Assembly (NCBI GenBank): GCA_023488865.1 | Contig: JAMDDG010000298.1 | Span: 1 to 5,954, forward strand | DNA: 5,954 bases | From: Bacteroidota bacterium | GTDB lineage: Bacteria; Bacteroidota; Bacteroidia; Bacteroidales; Prolixibacteraceae | Direction: 5' to 3' | Shown: positions 1 through 4,678 of the stretch, one piece after another | Layout: each line of letters starts with the position of its first letter | Numbering within the stretch: the first letter of the stretch is position 1 | The notes under the pieces: generated by a model | What the model was told of the DNA's origin: nothing | Seen by the model: the letters and a program-made list of their open reading frames with translations, nothing else | Databases searched by the model: none | Made by a program: the position numbers and the translations under genes

Positions 1-28
1 TTTCTACTTATTTCCTTTTATCCCCTAC

Positions 29-1297
29 TCAATCCAACTCTTTCGCGATAGAAATTGCCGCTATCGTACCATCCGCGACTGCGGTAGTAATCTGGCGGTA
101 TTTCTTGCTGATCACATCGCCTACGGCATAGACATTGGGGATGGAGGTCCGCATTTCGTCGTCCGTTTTGATGTAACCCCACTTGTCGAGCTCCAGCTTG
201 TCGGTAAAAAGATCGAGGTTCGGCTTCATGCCAATGAAAATAAATACACCGTCGCTTTCGAGCGTTTTGAGCTCTTTCGTGGTTAAGTCTTCTACTTCGA
301 CCACCATGCGGTCGCCGATTTTTTTGAATGACCGGGGTTCGTGCAAGAAGACCGGATGGATTTTCGGATTGGCTAACAATTTGGCCTGGGCCGTCTTGTT
401 GGCGGTAAAGGCGGCAAACTGGTGGATAACTGTCACTTTGGAAGCAAATTTGGAGATAAAATCGCTCTCCTCGACGGCAGAATTACCGCCGCCAATCACG
501 ATAACCTCCTTATCGACAAAATATTTGGCATCGCAGGTAGCGCAATAGGAAATCCCTTTCCCCTTCAGTTCACGTTCGCCTTTTGCCCCTGTGAGATTTG
601 GAGTGGTGCCAGTCGCAATAATGATTTTCTTGGCATGGATGGTTTCAAATTCGTCGATAACCACCGTTCTTTTAACAAGATCCACTTTGGTCACATCCAC
701 TGCCACTTTGAAAACGGTTCCGCACAGTTTGGTCTGTTCGGACATGTAGTGCGACAGCATGTATCCCGACTGCGGATCAATGAAACCCGGATAATTCGAT
801 ACTTCGTGCGTAGTTGACACATTTCCTCCCGGAAGGGAAATATCCACGAGCACAGCGTTAATCTTGGCCTGACAGAGGTACAAGCCCGCGGTTAAACCGC
901 CGGGACCGCCTCCCAGTACGATTACATCATACTCAGAAACCATCGGTTTAAGCTTGCTTCTAATTTCGTTGACCTTATCTTCCGTCAACATAGAATCCAG
1001 GTTTTTGATGATTTCACTGCGTTTGATGCCACCGGCCAGGCGCTCGGCAACCTCTTTCCCGTGATCGAAAAAAAGCAAGGTCGGGGAAGATTTTACGCCC
1101 AGCTTATCTGATATTTCCCGGTTTTGTTGACGGTACATCTTCACAAATTTGATCTCGTGGCCGTACATATCGGCAAGGGATTCAAACTTGGGGGCCAATG
1201 CTTCGCACGGGGGACATTCGGTTGAATAAAAATCCAATACAACCTTTCCTCCCTGTAATACTTCTTGTTCAAATTCTGAACTGCTGATCTCTTTCAT
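29..1297 (-). CDS. trxB: Thioredoxin-thioredoxin reductase fusion protein (FAD-dependent)
   Basis: A 422-residue fusion of two redox modules. Residues 1-105 are a thioredoxin fold with active site CPPC (C28, C31) and a cis-proline after SS (P72); the usual Trp before the first Cys is Glu. After a short linker, residues 122-422 are a low-molecular-weight thioredoxin reductase: FAD motif GGGPGG (129-134), redox pair CATC (C252, C255), pyridine-nucleotide motif GGGNSA (269-274) and the C-terminal FAD motif around AVGD (391-394). Electrons should flow from NAD(P)H through FAD and CATC to the attached CPPC domain. The NADPH-selective HRRxxxR motif reads HQFAAFT (292-298), so NADH is the likelier donor, as in AhpF. 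It is cytosolic, with no signal peptide. It lies 310 nt downstream of the rSAM gene and ends the visible set. It could reduce the ArsM-like enzyme or the peptide thiols (inference). The symbol is by similarity only; an ahpF-like label is possible. Confidence 0.93.
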   Translation of the reverse strand: MKEISSSEFEQEVLQGGKVVLDFYSTECPPCEALAPKFESLADMYGHEIKFVKMYRQQNREISDKLGVKSSPTLLFFDHGKEVAERLAGGIKRSEIIKNLDSMLTEDKVNEIRSKLKPMVSEYDVIVLGGGPGGLTAGLYLCQAKINAVLVDISLPGGNVSTTHEVSNYPGFIDPQSGYMLSHYMSEQTKLCGTVFKVAVDVTKVDLVKRTVVIDEFETIHAKKIIIATGTTPNLTGAKGERELKGKGISYCATCDAKYFVDKEVIVIGGGNSAVEESDFISKFASKVTVIHQFAAFTANKTAQAKLLANPKIHPVFLHEPRSFKKIGDRMVVEVEDLTTKELKTLESDGVFIFIGMKPNLDLFTDKLELDKWGYIKTDDEMRTSIPNVYAVGDVISKKYRQITTAVADGTIAAISIAKELD

Positions 1298-1347
1298 CTG
1301 TTTGTTATTTCTATTTGTTATTTTCTTCCCAATTTTTGTTCCGTCCG

Positions 1348-1370
1348 CCCTTCGACAGGCTCAGGGACCG
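1348..1370. repeat. Small REP-like element in the trxB-rSAM spacer
   Basis: A 23 bp segment with core CTTCGACAGGCTCAGGG and CCCT/AGGG ends. It resembles short dispersed intergenic palindromes seen in many bacterial genomes. It is bracketed by CCG on both sides. The otherwise similar spacer at 3011-3065 lacks it: there TTCCGTCCG is followed at once by an A-rich AATCCT stretch. It therefore looks like a small insertion into a pre-existing repeat block. There is only one copy in this window, so its dispersed nature is inferred. Confidence 0.4.
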
Positions 1371-1398
1371 AAATCCTGACCATAACCTCTAACAACAT

Positions 1399-1513
1399 GC
1401 TACCGCGGACGGTGGTAGTTCTGCATTTTCAATATCACAGGGCGTTGCCCTGTGCTGTTACATATTCGGCCTTCAGCCGATTTTGGGAGCTGCACTTGTC
1501 CTGTCGCCCCTTC
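1399..1513. repeat. Modular palindromic intergenic repeat, copy A
   Basis: About 115 bp that fill most of the spacer between the rSAM and reductase genes. It starts with GCTACCGCGGACGGTGGT. Next comes a perfect hairpin, CACAGGGC-GTT-GCCCTGTG (1436-1454), then a second, TCGGC-CTTCA-GCCGA (1466-1480), and it ends GGAGCTGCA...TCGCCCCTTC. Copy B at 3048-3164 has the same order of parts with different hairpin arms. Neither hairpin has a following U-tract on the minus strand, so a role as terminator is doubtful. A 3'-end stabiliser or a REP-type mobile repeat is possible. Confidence 0.7.
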
Positions 1514-1585
1514 GCGTTTCCCGCTTAAACCACTCGCCCTTTCTCCTCCTCGCTAAGTCGCCCCTTCTCTTTTCTCATCTTCTCA
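1503..1585. other. Pyrimidine-rich low-complexity tract
   Basis: Plus-strand C/T-rich sequence with recurring words such as CGCCC, CTTCTC and TTTTCTCATCTTC, and no supportable reading frame. A matching tract follows the other palindromic repeat at 3156-3256, sharing TTTTCTCATCTTC. It is part of the non-coding spacer 1298-1607, where I see no gene. Confidence 0.5.
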
Positions 1586-1602
1586 GCGCTCAACGCCACA
1601 TT

Positions 1603-1625
1603 AATTGTCAACTTTCAATTGTCAA
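1603..1625. repeat. 14 bp-period direct repeat at the 3' end of the rSAM gene
   Basis: AATTGTCAA occurs at 1603-1611 and again at 1617-1625, exactly 14 bp apart. The TGA stop of the rSAM gene (1608-1610) lies inside the first unit, and its final residues, LTIES, are encoded by the repeat. AATTGTCAA-type words are common in Bacteroidota spacers (family knowledge), so the gene probably gained its tail from the spacer. Confidence 0.6.
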
Positions 1626-2948
1626 TTCGCTGTTGAAATAGGCCTTAAACCCAATCTCAAGCAGCTCCTTCACCGGTCGGCAATCGGGCGACAGGATAGA
1701 GCCGTTTTTATTTTTGGCCACCGAACCGCATCCGCCGCCACAGGCCAGTTGGACTGAACAGTTTCTGCATTCTTCGATGGAGGTAACATCCCGGGAAGCC
1801 CATTGGTGAATCAGTTGTTCATTTTTGGTCACCTCGGGGTAGAAGGTACCCAGCGCCTCTTCTTCCTTGCCGACAGTAGCCGTGCAGGAATAGATGCGGC
1901 CAGTGTAGTCGAATGCCCATTCCGATTTGCAGGCAGGACAGGCATCGAACAACGGATCGGGCAGTTCGCCATGCTCCGAAAGATATTTGGCCACCGAATA
2001 GGAGGGTTTGTAGAACGCCAAGATATGCGGGAATTGTTCTGTCAATTCGAATATTTTCCTGAAAAGGGATATCCTTGTAAACAATTGATCGGGAGTCGAC
2101 TGACAGTGGTGCAGTTCGTAGTTCCGCCCGATCTGGGTCTTGAAGAGAGGATTCGATGTCCACCCTTTTTCGATGGCAAAAGTGGCCAGTTCGGGAAGAT
2201 TCTCAATATTTTGCTTGTCGATCACCATTCGGAGATTAACGGGAAATCCTGCGGCCAAAGCCGCATCAATCCCCCTGACTATCGGCTCAAAAGTGGGCGA
2301 ACCGCCTTTCAGGAAACGCCGCTGATCATGAATTTTTTTGGTGCCATCGAGGGTAATCTGTATTTCGCGGATTTTCCCTTTTGAAAGCAGGTCGATGTAA
2401 TTTTCGAGGTAATAACCGTTGGTAACCACACAAATATCTATTGCCATTTCGTTCGCTTTCTCCACCAAAAGGGCTATAATGCTACGTTGATGGGGGGTAT
2501 TCAGAAGTGGTTCGCCGCCAAAAATAGTCAGGTACTTGCGGCGATTGGCCAGTTCCTTTCGGATATATTGAAAGAAGGCGTCAATCAATTCGGGCGTTGC
2601 ACTCAGGTGCGGATTGGTATATTCATCCTGGTAGCAGTAGCTACAGCTGAAGTTACAGCTATAGTTGGGGACAAAAAAGAGCTGAACCTCCTCTTCTTCC
2701 CGCTGGTCCACAAAATCAAAATAGCGGTTGCGGTAGTGTTTGTTCTCATCTCCCAAGCCAACCAGATAACCTTTTTCGGTCAGGCCCTGCATCAGTTCAG
2801 CATCGGCGACTTGTTCAATATTTTCCGACAGCAAAATCTTTGCCTCCGCTTCGGAGAGTATATCTGCGTTTCCGCTCAACAGGTTGACGGCATAAAATTG
2901 GTCAGAATCCTGAACCCTGGATACTATGTTGTGTTTTGATTTGATCAT
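1608..2948 (-). CDS. Radical SAM/SPASM peptide-maturase-type enzyme
   Basis: A 446-residue radical SAM enzyme with the three-part build of RiPP maturases. Residues 1-90 form a small N-terminal region of the kind that precedes the barrel in such enzymes; I cannot confirm a PqqD-like recognition element. The barrel carries the cluster motif CNFSCSYC (C98, C102, C105) and GGEP (144-147). The C-terminal SPASM domain is complete: C337, C340, G350-x4-C355, then C394-x2-C397-x5-C403-x3-C407 and C423, enough to ligate two auxiliary Fe-S clusters. SPASM enzymes cleave SAM to a 5'-deoxyadenosyl radical and usually cross-link or epimerise a ribosomal peptide; some instead act on proteins, as anaerobic sulfatase maturases do. 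The 32-residue peptide gene 357 nt upstream is the obvious candidate substrate. The start is ATG with no Shine-Dalgarno. The last residues come from a spacer repeat. Substrate and chemistry are unknown. Confidence 0.93.
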   Translation of the reverse strand: MIKSKHNIVSRVQDSDQFYAVNLLSGNADILSEAEAKILLSENIEQVADAELMQGLTEKGYLVGLGDENKHYRNRYFDFVDQREEEEVQLFFVPNYSCNFSCSYCYQDEYTNPHLSATPELIDAFFQYIRKELANRRKYLTIFGGEPLLNTPHQRSIIALLVEKANEMAIDICVVTNGYYLENYIDLLSKGKIREIQITLDGTKKIHDQRRFLKGGSPTFEPIVRGIDAALAAGFPVNLRMVIDKQNIENLPELATFAIEKGWTSNPLFKTQIGRNYELHHCQSTPDQLFTRISLFRKIFELTEQFPHILAFYKPSYSVAKYLSEHGELPDPLFDACPACKSEWAFDYTGRIYSCTATVGKEEEALGTFYPEVTKNEQLIHQWASRDVTSIEECRNCSVQLACGGGCGSVAKNKNGSILSPDCRPVKELLEIGFKAYFNSELTIES

Positions 2949-2961
2949 TTAGACAATTTGT

Positions 2962-2986
2962 GATTTTCGATTTTGGATTTTCGATT
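2962..2986. repeat. 14 bp-period direct repeat upstream of the rSAM gene
   Basis: GATTTTCGATT occurs at 2962-2972 and 2976-2986, exactly 14 bp apart, starting 13 bp upstream of the rSAM start codon. It has the same period as the different repeat that overlaps the stop codon of that gene. It lies in the untranslated leader, so it could affect translation, or be simple spacer repetition. Confidence 0.55.
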
Positions 2987-3047
2987 GCGCTTCATACATC
3001 AATTTGTTCTTTCCGTCCGAAAAAATCCTTCACAGTTTTTTATATAG

Positions 3048-3164
3048 GCTACCGCGGACGGTGGTCTTTCGGGATTCATTTACCAGGGGTTCCGCTTTGC
3101 TCCACCCCTGGCTACCAAAATGTTGCCGCTACGCGGCTAAACCCTGGAGTTGCATTCGCCCCTT
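3048..3164. repeat. Modular palindromic intergenic repeat, copy B
   Basis: About 117 bp, in the same orientation as copy A at 1399-1513. It opens with the identical 18 bp GCTACCGCGGACGGTGGT. It then has hairpin CCAGGGGT/ACCCCTGG with a 13-nt loop (3083-3111) and hairpin GCCGC-TAC-GCGGC (3125-3137), and closes GGAGTTGCATTCGCCCCTTC. The conserved ends with diverged hairpins suggest a family whose stems change by compensating mutation or module swap. It occupies the rSAM leader together with the repeat at 2962-2986. Confidence 0.7.
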
Positions 3165-3256
3165 CTCCAAGTCACCTTTTTCCCTCAGGGAGCGGTCTCA
3201 TTTTCTCATCTTCCCATTTTCTCTCCCATTCGCCCTCTCTCTTAGTCTTTCCTTAA
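3156..3256. other. Pyrimidine-rich low-complexity tract
   Basis: Plus-strand C/T-rich sequence with CTCATTTTCTCATCTTCCC-like words, between palindromic repeat B and the hairpin downstream of the peptide gene. Open frames that cross it on the plus strand have low-complexity, Ser/Phe/Pro-rich translations and are not credible genes. With 2949-3155 it makes up the spacer between the peptide and the rSAM gene. Confidence 0.5.
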
Positions 3257-3257
3257 A

Positions 3258-3297
3258 GAATAAGCCTACCGGGAAGTTGCTCCCCGGCAGCTTATTC
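3258..3297 (-). terminator. Strong stem-loop just after the peptide gene (terminator or attenuator)
   Basis: Outer arms GAATAAGC (3258-3265) and GCTTATTC (3290-3297) pair perfectly over 8 bp. Inside them CCGGG (3269-3273) pairs with CCCGG (3283-3287), extendable past one mismatch by AG/CT to a TTG loop. On the minus strand it begins 8 nt after the peptide stop codon and is followed only by the short T-run TTCTTTAAGG, so termination is probably partial. It would favour a short peptide transcript over read-through into the maturase gene, a common RiPP arrangement. Alternatively it stabilises the 3' end. Confidence 0.7.
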
Positions 3298-3305
3298 AGA
3301 ATGAT

Positions 3306-3404
3306 TTAGTCGTGGCAACCCACAACCGACTTGGAAGTTTTGGCACAGCATTGGGCTATGACAACGCTTTTCTGCGCTTCCGTCTTTTTAACCAGACTCT
3401 TCAT
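3306..3404 (-). CDS. Short cysteine-containing peptide, candidate RiPP precursor
   Basis: A 32-codon gene: ATG at 3404-3402, TAA at 3308-3306. The first half is Lys-rich and leader-like; the second half, residues 17-32, reads AQCCAKTSKSVVGCHD. It has three cysteines (C19, C20, C30), a penultimate His and an acidic C-terminus. No signal peptide, membrane segment or double-Gly cleavage site is seen. Evidence that it is real: it is on the strand of the flanking genes, lies between an ArsM-like methyltransferase and a radical SAM/SPASM enzyme, has an A/T-rich Bacteroidota-style leader, and is followed 8 nt later by a strong hairpin. The expected role is substrate of the maturase, with the Cys residues or neighbours as modification sites, or a metalloid ligand. 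I do not recognise the family. At 32 codons a chance frame cannot be excluded. Confidence 0.68.
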   Translation of the reverse strand: MKSLVKKTEAQKSVVIAQCCAKTSKSVVGCHD

Positions 3405-3413
3405 GAAAATTAA

Positions 3414-3746
3414 TTAAAAAATTATGTACTATTATATTTGCTTATTTGCTTAGAAAAGCCGATTTAATTGGGGAAACTACCGTTTCGAACCTCGATCAGA
3501 CGTTTTTCTTTCGGTTTTTCCCCTGCTATCGTGAAACTGCAGACCTCTACCTGTCCCTTGGGATAAGGCTTGGACTCTTCCAAAATGGTAATCGTCCGGA
3601 AGCCAGCTTCACTCAACGTTTTCAAATATTCTTCGCGGGTTACAGATCCCGCCCAGCACTCCGAAACAGCCACCGGGTCGTTTCGGTACTCGTCAGGAAC
3701 CGGCGCGGTGGCGTAGATATCACTAACCACAAAGCGGCCCCCTTTT
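3414..3746. repeat. Tandem duplication, copy 1 (methyltransferase 3' end plus flank)
   Basis: 333 bp matching 3745-4069. Over 325 aligned columns there are six substitutions, at 3482, 3572, 3593, 3602, 3629 and 3647. One 8 bp indel also separates them: TTTGCTTA appears twice in this copy and once in the other. The copies share 2 bp (TT, 3745-3746) at the junction, between the T/A-run in the flank and the A-run before GGGGGCC in the gene, which points to a microhomology-type join. The ancestral order was gene end, flank, then the peptide gene. Confidence 0.95.
3464..3746 (-). pseudogene. Truncated 3' remnant of the ArsM-like methyltransferase gene
   Basis: This encodes only the last 94 or so residues of the methyltransferase, from the KGGRF strand to the native TAA. 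From VVSDIY onward the 87 residues are identical to the intact gene's C-terminus. It lacks the SAM-binding motif VDLGSGRGTD, the N-terminal CC..CGG cluster and the SNC cysteine, and keeps only those equivalent to C160 and C199. It therefore cannot be a methyltransferase on its own. A GTG codon at 3730-3728 gives an 88-residue open frame behind a purine-rich stretch, so translation is possible but unsupported. The upstream in-frame sequence leads to a stop in the duplicated flank. All six differences from the intact copy are silent, which is unusual for a dead fragment. Its stop is 59 nt from the peptide start, probably the ancestral spacing. Confidence 0.88.
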
Positions 3747-4069
3747 AAAAAATTATGTACTATTATATTTGCTTAGAAAAGCCGATTTAATTGGGGAAAC
3801 TACCATTTCGAACCTCGATCAGACGTTTTTCTTTCGGTTTTTCCCCTGCTATCGTGAAACTGCAGACCTCTACCTGTCCCTTGGGATAAGGCTTAGACTC
3901 TTCCAAAATGGTAATTGTCCGGAAACCAGCTTCACTCAACGTTTTCAAATACTCTTCGCGGGTTACAGAACCCGCCCAGCACTCCGAAACAGCCACCGGG
4001 TCGTTTCGGTACTCGTCAGGAACCGGCGCGGTGGCGTAGATATCACTAACCACAAAGCGGCCCCCTTTT
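3745..4069. repeat. Tandem duplication, copy 2 (part of the intact methyltransferase gene)
   Basis: 325 bp aligning with 3414-3746. It contains the 3' 283 bp of the intact gene plus about 42 bp of downstream flank. Substituted positions here are 3805, 3895, 3916, 3925, 3952 and 3970. The match ends at 4069 inside the codons for KKGG, where the intact gene continues and copy 1 has its junction. Confidence 0.95.
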
Positions 4070-4458
4070 TTCAAAATCCGGTAGATTTCGTTCCAGACAG
4101 CCACTTTATCAGTTGCATGGTTGATGGTACAATTGGAGACGACTAAATCAGCCGTATAAGTTGGCAGGTCCAACTTCTCCAGTTCACATCGGATAAATTT
4201 TACATTGTTTACCCCGAATTTGAGGGCATTCTCTCGAGCTGTTGCCAGCATACCGTCTGAGATATCAATCCCGTAAGCAAACCCATTTTCTCCTGCCTGT
4301 TCGGCCATACGAAGCACATCCGTTCCACGTCCGCTTCCCAAGTCAACACAAACTTCACCTGTTTTTACCTTTGAATAGTTGATCGCGCCACCACAGGAAA
4401 GACAACAATTTGTCTTAGCCAACTGACTGTATCTGAGATTTATACTTGAATAATCCAT
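3787..4458 (-). CDS. arsM: ArsM-like SAM-dependent methyltransferase
   Basis: A 223-residue class I methyltransferase. The SAM motif I is VDLGSGRGTD (38-47), with acidic GIDISD (63-68) closing the second strand. The family signature SNCTINH (108-114) and ECWAGS (159-164) place C110 and C160 where arsenite methyltransferases hold the two As(III)-binding cysteines; the N-terminal CCLSCGG (C18, C19, C22) is in the region of the further conserved Cys. ArsM enzymes transfer methyl groups from SAM to trivalent arsenic and need thioredoxin-type reductant. This protein is short: canonical members are roughly 260-380 residues, and the C-terminal extension is missing. The acceptor could therefore be another soft element or a peptide thiol. 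It is the first gene of the minus-strand set, with ATG at 4458, an A/T-rich leader and an inverted repeat 26 bp upstream. Its 3' end is duplicated downstream. Fold very sure, substrate unsure. Confidence 0.85.
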   Translation of the reverse strand: MDYSSINLRYSQLAKTNCCLSCGGAINYSKVKTGEVCVDLGSGRGTDVLRMAEQAGENGFAYGIDISDGMLATARENALKFGVNNVKFIRCELEKLDLPTYTADLVVSNCTINHATDKVAVWNEIYRILKKGGRFVVSDIYATAPVPDEYRNDPVAVSECWAGSVTREEYLKTLSEAGFRTITILEESKPYPKGQVEVCSFTIAGEKPKEKRLIEVRNGSFPN

Positions 4459-4483
4459 TATTTATATTAATCATTTTATATAC

Positions 4484-4497
4484 GGAACAACCGTTCC
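4484..4497 (-). promoter_or_regulatory. Possible operator: inverted repeat upstream of the methyltransferase gene
   Basis: GGAAC-AACC-GTTCC, a perfect 5 bp-arm inverted repeat, lies 26 bp before the methyltransferase ATG in an otherwise A/T-rich leader. Position and symmetry suit a repressor site such as an ArsR/SmtB-type regulator, but no regulator gene is in the window and the arms are short. I see no convincing TAnnTTTG box for this gene. Confidence 0.3.
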
Positions 4498-4563
4498 CAT
4501 ACTAAATTCGCCATTTTTTAATCAGCGCCACAAAAATAGAAAAAATCTTTTAAATCGCATTAC

Positions 4564-4597
4564 TATCACTTAAATCTTTTTATTATCACTATTTTTG
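4564..4597 (+). promoter_or_regulatory. Possible promoter of the zinc-ribbon gene, with 20 bp-spaced direct repeats
   Basis: TATTTTTG (4590-4597) fits the Bacteroidota -7 consensus TAnnTTTG and lies 81 bp before the ATG at 4679. No clear -33 TTTG element is visible. TATCACT is repeated at 4564-4570 and 4584-4590, exactly 20 bp apart, i.e. on the same helix face, and the second unit touches the -7 box. This is compatible with a dimeric regulator, but A/T-rich sequence makes such matches easy. Confidence 0.35.
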
Positions 4598-4678
4598 CCC
4601 GATAAAACCCTCATAAGCAAAAGTTCGCAAAAGAAGATGAGTATTGTCTGAGGGTTCCATACGGCAAATGAAACGAAC

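Noticed and set aside
183..817. Plus-strand open frames opposite the reductase gene
   Set aside because: They overlap a confidently identified flavoprotein gene on the other strand and show no recognisable motifs.
1436..1480. Hairpins after the rSAM gene as an intrinsic terminator
   Set aside because: The stems are good, but no T-run follows on the minus strand and they belong to a repeat family that also occurs in the rSAM leader.
1603..1625. Short repeats here and at 2962-2986 as a CRISPR array
   Set aside because: There are only two units each, 9-11 bp long with 3-5 bp between them; no spacer-sized unique segments and no cas genes.
1803..2939. Several open frames opposite or out of frame with the rSAM gene
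   Set aside because: They are shadows of a gene whose radical SAM and SPASM cysteines are all in place; none has a domain of its own.
2960..3309. Two overlapping plus-strand open frames of about 100 codons in the spacer
   Set aside because: They run through palindromic repeat B, the pyrimidine-rich tract and the hairpin; the Ser/Phe/Pro-rich translations follow base composition and are not protein-like.
3433..3440. TATATTTG, a perfect -7 box, repeated at 3764-3771 on the plus strand
   Set aside because: It has no matching -33 element and points into antisense sequence; it appears twice because of the duplication. A/T-rich flank gives such matches by chance.
3446..4146. Two near-identical plus-strand open frames, suggesting a duplicated small gene
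   Set aside because: They are antisense to the methyltransferase 3' end and look alike only because that DNA is duplicated. The substitutions sit on the wobble positions of the minus-strand frame.
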